Source: Cohnella hashimotonis (lineage in GTDB: Bacteria; Bacillota; Bacilli; Paenibacillales; Paenibacillaceae). From it: 64,000 nt of DNA. Positions 35,232-44,841 of this stretch are shown here, piece after piece (positions within the stretch are counted from its first letter, which is position 1; every line of letters begins with the position of its first letter). A program made the position numbers and the translations under genes. Location of the stretch: the NCBI RefSeq assembly GCF_030014955.1, contig NZ_JAGRPV010000001.1:6696001-6760000 (forward strand), given 5' to 3'. Under the pieces are notes generated by a model, which saw nothing but the letters and a program-made list of their open reading frames with translations, made no database searches and was not told the origin of the DNA.

Positions 35232-38200
35232 TTAAATGAGCTGCAGCCTTTCCAGCATCCGCATGAGCGATACGGCAGCCTCGGCCCTGGTAACCGGAGC
35301 TGCAGGCGCGAACGAGCCGTCCGCTCTGTTCCGCATAATGCCTGCAGCGAGCAGCGCCTGCGCGTCGGCGGCAGCCCAGGCGGGAATCTTCGCCGCATCG
35401 ACAGAAGCGCCGGAGCTTGCCTTCCCAGCATCCTTAGGCAGCCCACCCGCATAAGCGATCGCTCTGCCAAGCATGACAGCCAACTCTTGACGATTGATGA
35501 CGCCGCCCGGACCGAAGCTCCCGTTGCCGTACCCCGAGATCAGGCCCGCGCTCACCGCCGTTGTTACCGGCGCGCCATACCAGGCGCCTGCCTTCACGTC
35601 GGCGAACGCAGGCGCTGCGGGCAGCGTCTGCAGACCGAGCGCTCTCGCGAGCAAGGCCGCGAATTCGGCTCTCGTCACCGTCCGGTCCGGTTGAAACCGT
35701 CCTGCTCCGGCGCCGAGCACGAGCTTTTTGGCTGCCATCTTTTCGATCGCGGCGCGATCGGGGTGGGTCGCGATGTCGGCGAAGGACTTGCCGGTCTGCG
35801 CCAGCACATACAGGCTGTTGTGCGGCGTCCGGATCGCCGCCGTCAGCCGGCCCTCGGAGACGGAGATCGCCGCGGGGACGAACGCGAGCTGTCCGGACAC
35901 GGAATCGTACGTCAGCGCCGTTACCTCCCCCGCAGCGGCCGGAGCGTCGATGCTGATGCGTTTGGTGACATAAATGCCGTTAAAGTTTTTCAGCTCTTTT
36001 TTCTTCCCGCCGGAAGCCAGCTCGATCGTAAAGTCGAGAAAGTCGGATATTGCCGCATAACCGTCCGTTCGCAGCAATTGCAGGGACTTAGCCTGCTCTG
36101 ACTGCGCAGGCTTGACGATGCCGAACTCGAGCTGCAGGTCGTCCGGCAAGGACGACGTCCCCCAGGCTTGCGCGAGCATCGAACTGCCAAGCAGCTTGGC
36201 GGGAATCTCGTACGTCACTCGGTCGGTCTGTACGACGAGCGTCAGTCCGGCGGACTGGACCGAAGCGGCTGTGAGCGTTCCGGACGGCAGCCGTACCTTG
36301 ACGCCGTCTCCGATTGCGCCGACGGGCAGGATAAGCTTGAACGCCGTGCCGACTGCTGTCGTCTGCTCGCCCGCAAGCTTCAGGGCTTGCTTCAGCTTGT
36401 CGGCGTCGGGCTCGACGATGGCGATCGAGCGTCCGTCGGCGCCGGTTTCCTGCGTCGACTTCAGATCGGCTGCGGCTAGCTTGACCGTCCCGCCCGCAAC
36501 CGTCGGTTCGCCGCCGGATGCGTCTGCAGGCGCGCTCCCGCCGGGTGCGCCAGTGCCTGGCGTGCCGGTTCCGGGTGTACCGGTACCTGGATTGCCTGTG
36601 CCTGGATTGCCTGTGCCTGGATTGCCGGTGTTCGTATCCACGACGATCGGGCATGCATTCAGCGGCGTGGAGACCGAGATGATCGGACTGAAAAGAGCAC
36701 CTTGATAGTCTCCGTATGTCGTTATCGTCGTCGCGCCGGCACTTGTCGCGACCAGCGTGAACACGCCTTCCTTTGCGCTCGGGGCCAGCGTCAGGGTATC
36801 TCCGGCCAAACCTGAAAACAGGCCGGTGGAAGGAGAAGAACCGTTCGGTCCCAACTTGTATGCAGCGCTTCGAATCGTGTTGCCGGACCGCACGGCCATC
36901 TGTTGCCTTTGATCCTTTTCATCGAACGGGCCGAACAAAATATCGTCTACGCCGTCGCCCAGATCTCCGCCGGATTGCAGCCGTTCTCCTTCGCCCCACT
37001 TGTAATAAAGTCCCGAACCGGAAAACACGTACGTCTCGTCCGGGGATACCCAGAGCCTGTCGGGCGAACCTTCATTTACGTACGGCGGGTGAAAATCCGG
37101 AACGGCCGTTTCGTCGTCCGCCTCCAGCAGACGCGAAGCAATCGTCGTATAAGCGCGGAGCTTCGCACCGTCCACGATCGTATAGAGCCGCTGCCGCTTC
37201 GGCGACAGGGCGAGGCCTTGCGCGCTCGTCATATCGGCACGCGCGCGGATCGATCCGGCTTCGCTATACGCCGTCAGATGCTCGCCGTCGGCCGCGCGGC
37301 TGAGCACGTAGATCTCGTCCCGCGATGCGACGGCCAGATCGAACGGATCGTCCGCCGTATCGAACGCGGCCGTCTGTGACAGATCGTTCGCGTCCAGCAC
37401 GACGATCCGGCCCGTTCCGTCTCCTTTTTTCAGAGCTGCGTACACATAGTCCGCTGTCGCATACAGACGCACCGGCGCGGCGGGCACATTCGCCGTCTCG
37501 ATTCGTCCTGTGGTCGGGTCGATGGAGACGACGCTTCGGTTGCTCGCGCCGCTCGGGATCAGATACATCGTCTGCGCGTTCGGATGGCCGACCGCCTGCG
37601 CCGCCTGCCAGGGCAGACGCGCCCAGCCGACAGTCGACGCAATCGCCGACTGCGCTTTGGAACGGTTGATCACGCCGCTCCAGCCGATCGCAGCCGCCCG
37701 GTTGCCCGCATCGTCGTAGATGGCGGTCGAGCTTGAATCCGGCTGATAGCTGAATGTAACCGTATCTCCGGCGACGGCGGCACGTCCCAGCCACAGCTCG
37801 ATATGCCGCCCCTTGGCGATGACCCGGGTGACGGACGCTCCCTCGCCATTCAGCCTGACGGCCAGCCCCAGGTATGAACCGGGCATGACCGGAGCTTGCA
37901 GGCCTACGTACTCGTCGAAGGTCAGCGTCAGCTTGGCTCCGTTCACGCTGGCTGTATTGAGCTTCGGCGGCTCTTTATCGTTCGTATAGATATAGTTGGT
38001 TGTCAGGTCCGGCCGTACGCTTCTGCCGCTTGCGGACTTCAGCTTGCTCACCGTAACCTTGTACATCGTGCTCGACAGCAGCGCCCGGTCCAAGGTGAGA
38101 TAGACACGACTGGAGGTGGCGCAATCCCGTTCGACTTTGGTTACGACAGGATTGTCCGTTCCGCCGTCCTGACGCACGACGACATAATTCCAGGGGTTGG

Positions 38201-40508
38201 CGAGCTCGTATGCCGCCATCTCCTGGTCGAACGACAGCACGATCATTTTCCCTTCGGCACTTCCGCTTGCCCTCGCTATATAGGGACTCGCCGAATCCCT
38301 GACAGCCTTTACCCGCCAATTGCGCGTCTGACCGTTCTGCGCCGTCACCGTGTACGTCCGCTCCGACGTCAGATCGACGGGCGCTCCGCTCGCGGGGCTG
38401 ACGACGGCGCCGTCCGATACGGTAATGTACGGCGTTAACGCGGTCAAGTCGTCGCCGTCCTCCACATAGAGCGTGACCGTGCTGCTTGCGTTGTCGATCA
38501 TTGCGGGGCCGTACAGTATATCGAGCGCGAAGCCTTCTATCGCATTGGCTGTCTCGGGCTTGGCTATGCTGCCCGTTACGGTCCACCGACGTTTTTGGCC
38601 GTTCTCGGAGGTCACCTCGAATTGTACGGGAGAAGCATAATCGCGCACCTGCGCCGGGTCCGGCGAGATCGACGCGCCGGGAGACACCGAGATCCGCGCG
38701 GACAGGCTGCTCAAGTCGGTGCCCGGCGTCACTTGAAACGTTACTGTCGATGCAGCCGCATTGATATAAGGATTGTCCGCCAGCCGGTCGGCGCCGAAGG
38801 ACACGATCGAGTTCTCGCTCGACGTGTATCCGAGTCCGACCGCCGCCCAGGCCGCTTCGACCTTGGCGATGACGGCCGACCGGAGCTCGCCCGAGAGCGG
38901 CAGGTCGCCCGCCGCCAGCACGAAGGCATCGCGGGCATCCGCGAACTGCGCCGTCGGCGTTAGATAGGAAGTGAGCGCGCCGTAGGCCATGTCGCCCATC
39001 AGCTTCCGGCCTTGGCCGGCCAGCTGCGGGATCTCGTCGATTCCGGTCGCCATCAGATAGGCGGCATGGTTCGGAATGCCGCTGTTTTTGTGGACGCCGC
39101 CGTTGTCGTTGCTCTCGGGCAGCTGGGCATACCCGCTCATCGTGCCGGGCTGCGGCTCCAAGCCGAGCTCGGGCTGCTGCAGGCTTCGCAGATAGCCGCT
39201 GCCGCTGCCGCCGGCAACGCCCGTATCCTCGCCGATCGTCCAATCGTCGTCGTCCATAACGGCAGCCATCATATCCGCAAAGGATTCGTTGAGCGCGCCG
39301 GATTGATTTTTGTATTCAAGGTCCGCACTGTGCTCGATAACGCCGTGCGTCAGCTCGTGAGCCACGACGTCCGCCGCGCAGCTCAGGCATTCGAACTGCT
39401 TGGAGCCGTCGCCGTATACGATCTCGGTGCCGTCCCAAAAGGCGTTGTCGGTCACGTTCGTATTAACCAGCGACACGATCGACATGCCATTGCCGTCCAG
39501 GCTGTCGCGGCCGAACCGATTCAGGTAGAAGTCGTATACTTGTCCCGCAAAATAATGGGCATCGATCGCGTCCGGGTTGCTGCTGTAGAAGTTCGACGTT
39601 TTCGCGTTCACCGGGTTATAGGGATCGCCCAGATCGTAAGTCTCGATCGTTCCCGACTCGGCCCCTTGATTGTACTTGTACATGGGCTTGGTCGTATCGA
39701 CCAGGTAATAGGCACCGTAACGGTTAACGGCATTCAGCGACCTGACGTCGCCCTTGTAGCCCGTGCCGGTCGCCGGGGCGCTGTCCGCCGCAGCCTCTGC
39801 GAGACGGCTGAACTTGCTCAGCACCCGTCCGTCGCCAGCATCGACATAGCCGAACCAGCGTCCCGGCACCGGCGACTGCGTCGCCAGCTCGACCTTGTAG
39901 GCGAGCGTGTATTTTCCCGATTCGTCCGGGTAGTAGATCGGCTCTGCCTTGGGCGTCTCCTGCTGCAGCACGGGAGACTGACCTGCAGCCTGCGCCGTGT
40001 CAGCGACAGGCTGGGAGCTCGTGCCGCCTCCGACGCTGCTCCCCTCGGCTCCGACCGAGGCCGCCAACGCCGCAATCGCCTGCTCTCCCGTCAAAACCGC
40101 CGTCCCGTTCGCAATCAGGGACCCGATGTCGGACGCCGTCTCGTTGGTCGCCGCGTACAGCCGCCGCTCCGAATCCAGATGCGCGCGAATATATTTGCCG
40201 TAGACGGGAATGCCGTTATACGACTGCTGAATCAAATAATGCGCTTTACGATAGACATCTTCGCTCTTGTTGACGATCTCAAGGCCTGTCTCCGATCTGG
40301 CGAGGCTGTGCGACGTTCCTTGAAAATAGCTGAGCACGTCGGCATCGGAAGCCAGTACCGCGGCGCTCTCGCCGTCCGGCGAGATGGATGTGCCGACGGC
40401 AGTTGCCGCTCCGACCGATCGCATATCTGCCGCGCCCGCGCTCCAAACCGTCATTACCAACCCCATGATGCCCACTCGCTTAATAAATTTCGACAAGCCT
40501 GCGCCCAA
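35232..40508 (-). CDS. SLH-anchored thermolysin-family (M4) metalloprotease
   Basis: 1758 residues from a TTG at 40508; GGAGGGG lies six bases upstream, whereas the first in-frame TTG (40523) would overlap that site. After a signal peptide comes an FTP/PepSY-like propeptide and the M4 domain. The zinc site is HELTH (residues 384-388) with E408 in NESFAD, and the catalytic His region GGVHKNSGI is near 472. Then follow two or three Ig/cadherin-like domains, a long module that looks propeller-like (about 980-1350), a GTGNP-repeat linker and three SLH modules (TRAEF, INRQE, TRAEA). It is a cell-surface protease; wall anchoring on an M4 enzyme is less common than free secretion. Confidence 0.92.
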   Translation of the reverse strand: MGAGLSKFIKRVGIMGLVMTVWSAGAADMRSVGAATAVGTSISPDGESAAVLASDADVLSYFQGTSHSLARSETGLEIVNKSEDVYRKAHYLIQQSYNGIPVYGKYIRAHLDSERRLYAATNETASDIGSLIANGTAVLTGEQAIAALAASVGAEGSSVGGGTSSQPVADTAQAAGQSPVLQQETPKAEPIYYPDESGKYTLAYKVELATQSPVPGRWFGYVDAGDGRVLSKFSRLAEAAADSAPATGTGYKGDVRSLNAVNRYGAYYLVDTTKPMYKYNQGAESGTIETYDLGDPYNPVNAKTSNFYSSNPDAIDAHYFAGQVYDFYLNRFGRDSLDGNGMSIVSLVNTNVTDNAFWDGTEIVYGDGSKQFECLSCAADVVAHELTHGVIEHSADLEYKNQSGALNESFADMMAAVMDDDDWTIGEDTGVAGGSGSGYLRSLQQPELGLEPQPGTMSGYAQLPESNDNGGVHKNSGIPNHAAYLMATGIDEIPQLAGQGRKLMGDMAYGALTSYLTPTAQFADARDAFVLAAGDLPLSGELRSAVIAKVEAAWAAVGLGYTSSENSIVSFGADRLADNPYINAAASTVTFQVTPGTDLSSLSARISVSPGASISPDPAQVRDYASPVQFEVTSENGQKRRWTVTGSIAKPETANAIEGFALDILYGPAMIDNASSTVTLYVEDGDDLTALTPYITVSDGAVVSPASGAPVDLTSERTYTVTAQNGQTRNWRVKAVRDSASPYIARASGSAEGKMIVLSFDQEMAAYELANPWNYVVVRQDGGTDNPVVTKVERDCATSSRVYLTLDRALLSSTMYKVTVSKLKSASGRSVRPDLTTNYIYTNDKEPPKLNTASVNGAKLTLTFDEYVGLQAPVMPGSYLGLAVRLNGEGASVTRVIAKGRHIELWLGRAAVAGDTVTFSYQPDSSSTAIYDDAGNRAAAIGWSGVINRSKAQSAIASTVGWARLPWQAAQAVGHPNAQTMYLIPSGASNRSVVSIDPTTGRIETANVPAAPVRLYATADYVYAALKKGDGTGRIVVLDANDLSQTAAFDTADDPFDLAVASRDEIYVLSRAADGEHLTAYSEAGSIRARADMTSAQGLALSPKRQRLYTIVDGAKLRAYTTIASRLLEADDETAVPDFHPPYVNEGSPDRLWVSPDETYVFSGSGLYYKWGEGERLQSGGDLGDGVDDILFGPFDEKDQRQQMAVRSGNTIRSAAYKLGPNGSSPSTGLFSGLAGDTLTLAPSAKEGVFTLVATSAGATTITTYGDYQGALFSPIISVSTPLNACPIVVDTNTGNPGTGNPGTGNPGTGTPGTGTPGTGAPGGSAPADASGGEPTVAGGTVKLAAADLKSTQETGADGRSIAIVEPDADKLKQALKLAGEQTTAVGTAFKLILPVGAIGDGVKVRLPSGTLTAASVQSAGLTLVVQTDRVTYEIPAKLLGSSMLAQAWGTSSLPDDLQLEFGIVKPAQSEQAKSLQLLRTDGYAAISDFLDFTIELASGGKKKELKNFNGIYVTKRISIDAPAAAGEVTALTYDSVSGQLAFVPAAISVSEGRLTAAIRTPHNSLYVLAQTGKSFADIATHPDRAAIEKMAAKKLVLGAGAGRFQPDRTVTRAEFAALLARALGLQTLPAAPAFADVKAGAWYGAPVTTAVSAGLISGYGNGSFGPGGVINRQELAVMLGRAIAYAGGLPKDAGKASSGASVDAAKIPAWAAADAQALLAAGIMRNRADGSFAPAAPVTRAEAAVSLMRMLERLQLI

Positions 40509-40604
40509 ATATAGCCCCTCCAAAATAACCTATAATTTCTGAATATATATCGGAAATTACTGGACTACAATGTAATTTTTATCGGATGAAATTATAATTC
40601 GAAC

Positions 40605-40640
40605 AAAAGAAAACCGGCACCGCAGTAGCGCGATGCCGGT
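40605..40640 (-). terminator. Terminator of the TrpX-like ABC operon
   Basis: Stem ACCGGCA/TGCCGGT with an inner TCGC/GCG-type pairing, followed by TTTCTTTT on the minus strand. Confidence 0.8.
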
Positions 40641-40673
40641 CGATCGTCATTTATAGTTTATCAGCCGCGTTCT

Positions 40674-41468
40674 CTAACCCAATACCACCCGATCGTCCGC
40701 CAGCTTGTGGCCGCTGATGCGCTCGAATTCGCCGAGCAGCTTCTGCACCGTCAGATCCTGCTTGCGTTCCGGCGGGATGTCGAGGATGATACGTCCCTTG
40801 TCCATCATAATGAGGCGATTGCCGAGACGGATAGCCTGCTCCATGTTGTGCGTAACCATCAGCGTCGTCAGCTTCATGCTGCGGACGATCTCCTCGGTCA
40901 AGCGGGTGATGAGCTCCGCGCGCGCCGGATCGAGCGCCGCGGTGTGCTCGTCGAGCAGCAGAATGCTCGGCCGCGTGAACGTGGACATCAGCAGGCTGAG
41001 CGCCTGCCGTTCGCCGCCGGACAGCAGCCCGACCTTGGCGCGCAATCTCGCGTCAAGTCCGATGCCAAGGCGCTTCAGCTCTTCCTTGAACAGGGCGCGC
41101 TTGCGCCCCGTCACCGCCCATCCGAAGCCCCGCGGCTTGCCGCGCGCGTAAGCCATCGACAGATTTTCCTCGATCGTCATGTTGGGCGCCGTGCCCGCCA
41201 TCGGATCCTGGAATACCCGTCCGATCCACTTGCTGCGCTCGGATTCGGACTTCGCCGCGACCGATTGCCCGTCGATCCGCACGTCGCCGATATCCGGCTG
41301 CATGACGCCGGAGATGATGTTCATCAGCGTGGACTTGCCCGCCCCGTTGCTGCCGATGACCGTGACGAAGTCGCCCTCGTTCAGCTTCAGGTTGATGTTC
41401 ATGAGCGCGACTTTCTCGTCCGGTGTCCCGGGGTTGAACAGCTTGGATACTTGATTGATCTCCAGCAT
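40674..41468 (-). CDS. ABC transporter ATPase of a TrpX-type uptake system
   Basis: 264 residues with Walker A GSNGAGKST, signature LSGGE and Walker B ILLLDEHTAALDP. The ATG shares one base with the permease stop, so translation is coupled. The order binding protein-permease-ATPase is that of the TrpXYZ-type systems of Gram-positive bacteria. It powers uptake by the two proteins encoded upstream. Confidence 0.92.
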   Translation of the reverse strand: MLEINQVSKLFNPGTPDEKVALMNINLKLNEGDFVTVIGSNGAGKSTLMNIISGVMQPDIGDVRIDGQSVAAKSESERSKWIGRVFQDPMAGTAPNMTIEENLSMAYARGKPRGFGWAVTGRKRALFKEELKRLGIGLDARLRAKVGLLSGGERQALSLLMSTFTRPSILLLDEHTAALDPARAELITRLTEEIVRSMKLTTLMVTHNMEQAIRLGNRLIMMDKGRIILDIPPERKQDLTVQKLLGEFERISGHKLADDRVVLG

Positions 41469-42418
41469 CAGATCGCCCCCTTGCCGCGCATGCCGGCCGC
41501 CAGCTCGGCCGTGCGCCGTTTGGCTTGCTGCTTCTGCTTGGCCGTGCGGCTCACCGTCGGAATGACGAGCGCCAGAATGACGATGACCGCGGTGATCAGC
41601 TTCAGATCCGTCGCCTGCAGATGCAGGAACTCGGCGCGCAGCGCCAGCGCGTAGACGATCCGGTAGGCGATAGCGCCGAGGACGACGGCGAGCGTCGCCC
41701 AGAAGACGCGCTTCGGCCCGAGCAGCGCTTCCCCGATGATGACGGAGGCGAGCCCGATGACGATCATGCCGATGCCCATAGAGATGTCGGCGCCGCCGCC
41801 GTCCTGTGCGATCAGCGCGCCGGACAGCGCGACGAGACCGTTCGACAGGCTAACGCCAAGGATCGTCGTAAGATCCGTGTTGGAGCCGAAGCTGCGGATC
41901 ATACGCTTGTTGTCCCCGGTCGCGCGCAGCGCGAGCCCAAGGTCCGTGTGCAAAAACGCGTCGAGCAGAAGCTTGACGCCGAACGCGACGACGAACAGGA
42001 CGGCGATGTACGCGAGTCGGACATCATGCCACTCATGAGAAGCGACGCCCGAAAAGAGCGTGTCCGTATTGAGCAGCGAGATGTTCGGCTTGCCCATGAT
42101 CCGCAAGTTGATCGAGTAGAGCGCGATCATCATGATGATGCCCGCGAGCAGGCCGTTGACCTTGCCCTTGGTATGCAGCAGGCCCGTGCAGACGCCGGCC
42201 GCCAGACCGCCGCCGAAGGCCGCCAGCGTTGCAAGCCAGGGCGCCTGGCCGTGCGAGATCATCACTGCGGCGATGCCGGCTCCCGTCGTGAAGCTGGCGT
42301 CTACGGTCAGGTCGGGGAAATCCAGGATGCGATACGTGATGTACACCCCGAGCGCCATCAAGGCATACATGAAGCCAAGCTCGACTGCGCCGGTCAGGGA
42401 ATGAATCAATGACGACAC
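41468..42418 (-). CDS. ABC transporter permease of a TrpX-type uptake system
   Basis: 316 residues, about nine membrane segments, with FMYALMALGVYITYRILDFPDLTVD at the N-terminus, a hallmark of BPD_transp_2 permeases (LivH/TrpY type). Start taken as GTG 42418, seven bases after the upstream stop; a TTG at 42409 has slightly better spacing from GTAGGTG and is an alternative. Confidence 0.9.
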   Translation of the reverse strand: MSSLIHSLTGAVELGFMYALMALGVYITYRILDFPDLTVDASFTTGAGIAAVMISHGQAPWLATLAAFGGGLAAGVCTGLLHTKGKVNGLLAGIIMMIALYSINLRIMGKPNISLLNTDTLFSGVASHEWHDVRLAYIAVLFVVAFGVKLLLDAFLHTDLGLALRATGDNKRMIRSFGSNTDLTTILGVSLSNGLVALSGALIAQDGGGADISMGIGMIVIGLASVIIGEALLGPKRVFWATLAVVLGAIAYRIVYALALRAEFLHLQATDLKLITAVIVILALVIPTVSRTAKQKQQAKRRTAELAAGMRGKGAI

Positions 42419-42425
42419 CTACTCT

Positions 42426-43502
42426 TTATTGGATAATATTGTTGGTCGGGTCCTGCACCTTGCTCTTCATTTCGTCCGAGACCGTAATGCCCTGGGCTTC
42501 TGCAGCCTTAAGGTTGAGGATCAGGTCGAGCTTCTCCTGCATGCCGACCTTCAGATCGCCGATGTTGGCGCCGTTCTTCAGCACCTCGACCGCCATCTGG
42601 CCGGCTTGGTAGCCGTGGTCGTAGTATTTGAAGCCGTAGGTCGCGAAGGCGCCCTTCTCGACCGTATCGCGGTCGCTGGAGAAGAACGGCAGGTGGTTGT
42701 CGTTGGCGACCTTGATGATCGCGTCGACGCTGCTGACGACCGTGTTGTCCAGCGTGATGAACAGCGCGTCCGCGCGGCCCACGAGCGATTCTGCGGCCTG
42801 CTTCACCTCGGAAGTGTTCGTGACCGGCGCCCTGACCAGCTCGATATTGTGCTTCTTGAGCTGTTCCTCGGCATTCTTCGCCATAACGACGGCGTTCGAT
42901 TCCCCTTCGTTAATGACGATACCGACCTTCTTCACGTTCGGAAAATCGGATGCGATGAAATCCATCAGCTGCTGAACTGCGACAGGGTTCGTGTCGGAGA
43001 CGCCGGAGATATTGGCGCCCGGCTTGTCCAGATTCGATACCAGCTTGGCGTCGAGCGGATCGGTGACGGCCGCAAACAGGATCGGCGTATTTTTCACGTA
43101 CTGTGCCAGCGCGGTGGCGGACGGTGTCGCGATGCCGAGGACGAGATCGTACTTCTCCGACGCGATCTTTTGACCGATCGAAAGGTTTGCATTTTGGTCG
43201 TTTTGCGCGTTATTCAGCGAGATCTTCAGGTTCTTGCCTTCTTCGATGCCCGCATCCTTGAGCGCGGCGATGAAGCCTTCGCGCGTCGCGTCAAGCGAGG
43301 GATGCTCCACGATCTGCGAGATCGCGATCGAATAGGTCTTGTCGTCGGCCGGCGCGGACGCGCTTGCCGATGCGCTGGCCGAAGGCGATGCAGACGAGCT
43401 GGCGGCTCCGCTCTCATTGTTGCCGGTGTTCTTCGCGCCGCAGCCTGCCGTCGTCAGCATGGCGAGCGAGAGAAGCGCGGTCGCCCAAATTCTCTTTTTC
43501 AT
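42426..43502 (-). CDS. Substrate-binding lipoprotein of a TrpX-type ABC system
   Basis: 358 residues. Lipobox TAGC at residue 20, then a Ser/Ala-rich spacer and the ABC_sub_bind domain with landmarks VGRADALFITLDNTVV and AQYVKNTPILFAAVTDPL. Homologues in streptococci and other Firmicutes are annotated as tryptophan/tyrosine binding (TrpX), often under T-box control. No T-box is present here, so the substrate should be left open. First gene of the operon; ATG 43502 has AAGGGG upstream. Confidence 0.88.
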   Translation of the reverse strand: MKKRIWATALLSLAMLTTAGCGAKNTGNNESGAASSSASPSASASASASAPADDKTYSIAISQIVEHPSLDATREGFIAALKDAGIEEGKNLKISLNNAQNDQNANLSIGQKIASEKYDLVLGIATPSATALAQYVKNTPILFAAVTDPLDAKLVSNLDKPGANISGVSDTNPVAVQQLMDFIASDFPNVKKVGIVINEGESNAVVMAKNAEEQLKKHNIELVRAPVTNTSEVKQAAESLVGRADALFITLDNTVVSSVDAIIKVANDNHLPFFSSDRDTVEKGAFATYGFKYYDHGYQAGQMAVEVLKNGANIGDLKVGMQEKLDLILNLKAAEAQGITVSDEMKSKVQDPTNNIIQ

Positions 43503-43526
43503 TTTTTCATGGCCCCTTGTCTAGTG

Positions 43527-43546
43527 AGTTTAAACTACAGTTTAAA
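43527..43546 (-). promoter_or_regulatory. Tandem TTTAAACT elements before the TrpX-like operon
   Basis: Two TTTAAACT-type boxes, 12 bp apart, lie about 25-45 bp upstream of the binding-protein start, probably over the promoter (a weak TTGACG is about 25 bp further up). Likely operator; the regulator is unknown. Confidence 0.4.
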
Positions 43547-43652
43547 TGTCCAAGCGAGCATTCGTCAATGAAAGCGTATTACCATTGCGCTACCGCCATC
43601 TCTAGCCTACTCCCCGGTTCCAAAGCCCAACAACCGGCGTTAACGTCGGCGA

Positions 43653-44627
43653 TTATTGGCCGCGACTCCGCCGCCGCAGCGACTCCCTGTACACCGGGCT
43701 GCGAAACCTAAGGATCGGATCGTCAGCAGGCTCGATGCCTGCCCCCGTCACCATCGGATCCATCACGAGTCCTTCGGGCTCCGCAATCACTTCCGTGACG
43801 TCCAAGACGCCGGCCTCGATACGCTGCCGGTCGTCGGGCCACGGCAGCGTAGGGTCGTCGGTCGGGTCCTCCTCCCGCCCCAGCACGATATTCAGGCGGA
43901 AGCGAAGCGGTCCTGCCTTAATCCGTTCTGCAGCATCAAGCTCCAGATAGTCTTCCGGCTGCGATTTGAGCGCTGTGACCGACAGCGTCTCGACGCCGAG
44001 CTCCGGCAACCACTCGAACTTTACCGGCCGACGATTTCCCTCCCCGTCGACGAGCAGGAAAGCGTGAATCGCATAGTAGCGGCAAGTGCCGTAGCTTGCA
44101 GGCGGCTTCAGCTTGCCGATGTGCGCCATGGCGTGACGCGCTTCCGGAAAGTGCGCAGCCAGCTCCGCGGCGGCCGCAATCGCTTTTAAGCCGCCTCCTT
44201 TCAAACGGTTCGCTTCCTTTATAAGGTCAAGAAACGAGGCCGGCGTCCTGGCGAAAAAAACCGGAACCGTCACGGCTGTCAGCACAGAAACATCGCCCTC
44301 CGCCGGCTGGAATTGTACGGCCAGTCCTTTGCCCGGGGACAAAAGATCGGCCAGCGAAGGATCGGACGAGCTGCCCGAGAAGCGAACGATCGCACCGCTC
44401 TTCCTGTCTTTGTCGCGCAGATGCGCCGCAGTCGTAAGCGCTGCGGCCAATCCGCTCGGCGTAAATTCGGCACGACAGCATATGCCTTTCGCATGCACCC
44501 TTCTGTTGCCGGGATGAACGCCTGAGAGTCCCTCAAGCGCGTCGACGGTCGGATTGATCAGCTCCGAGCGAACCGCTTCCCCGACGGCTGAATCAGTCTC
44601 GGAGCGATCGGCCAATGGTTTATGCAT
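43653..44627 (-). CDS. Small catalase-like heme peroxidase (SrpA type)
   Basis: 324 residues, the size of minimal catalase-related peroxidases. The distal His is H45 in NRRVHAKGIC, and the proximal heme-ligand motif is PVYRESLRRR with Y313. The catalase block VRFSGSSSDPSLAD is conserved, but the distal Asn segment of true catalases (GNNTPVFF) reads TAVTVPVFF here, consistent with peroxidase rather than efficient catalase activity. No signal peptide. GGAGG lies 10 bases before the ATG. Divergent from the amino-sugar operon. Confidence 0.85.
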   Translation of the reverse strand: MHKPLADRSETDSAVGEAVRSELINPTVDALEGLSGVHPGNRRVHAKGICCRAEFTPSGLAAALTTAAHLRDKDRKSGAIVRFSGSSSDPSLADLLSPGKGLAVQFQPAEGDVSVLTAVTVPVFFARTPASFLDLIKEANRLKGGGLKAIAAAAELAAHFPEARHAMAHIGKLKPPASYGTCRYYAIHAFLLVDGEGNRRPVKFEWLPELGVETLSVTALKSQPEDYLELDAAERIKAGPLRFRLNIVLGREEDPTDDPTLPWPDDRQRIEAGVLDVTEVIAEPEGLVMDPMVTGAGIEPADDPILRFRSPVYRESLRRRSRGQ

Positions 44628-44695
44628 CCGGTAATAACCTCCAACTCTTGGGCTGCCGCCTGCTTTAGCCGGCTGGCGACTGTTATATTTACCCT

Positions 44696-44801
44696 ATTTG
44701 ACCATCGCTAACCGGCGCAATATAGATGCGCTGCAGCCTTGCCGATCGGTCAAATTCGGCCCGGTAACGGTCAAATTTTTTTCGATCCCTCTTGCTATAG
44801 T
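44696..44801 (+). promoter_or_regulatory. Promoter of the amino-sugar operon with GGTCAAAT boxes
   Basis: TATAGT at 44796-44801 is a good -10 without a clear -35. Upstream, CGGTCAAATT occurs at 44747-44756 and 44768-44777, exactly 21 bp apart, and an inverted ATTTGACC lies at 44696-44703. Two turns of spacing next to a weak -35 suggests an activator binding one face of the DNA. Confidence 0.5.
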
Positions 44802-44841
44802 GAAAGGGCAATCAATTGTATGGAAATGGAGGAACGCAGCA

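Noticed and set aside
43503..43652. T-box leader for the TrpX-like operon
   Set aside because: Gap is only 150 bp and contains no T-box sequence (AGGGUGGNACCGCG) or antiterminator.
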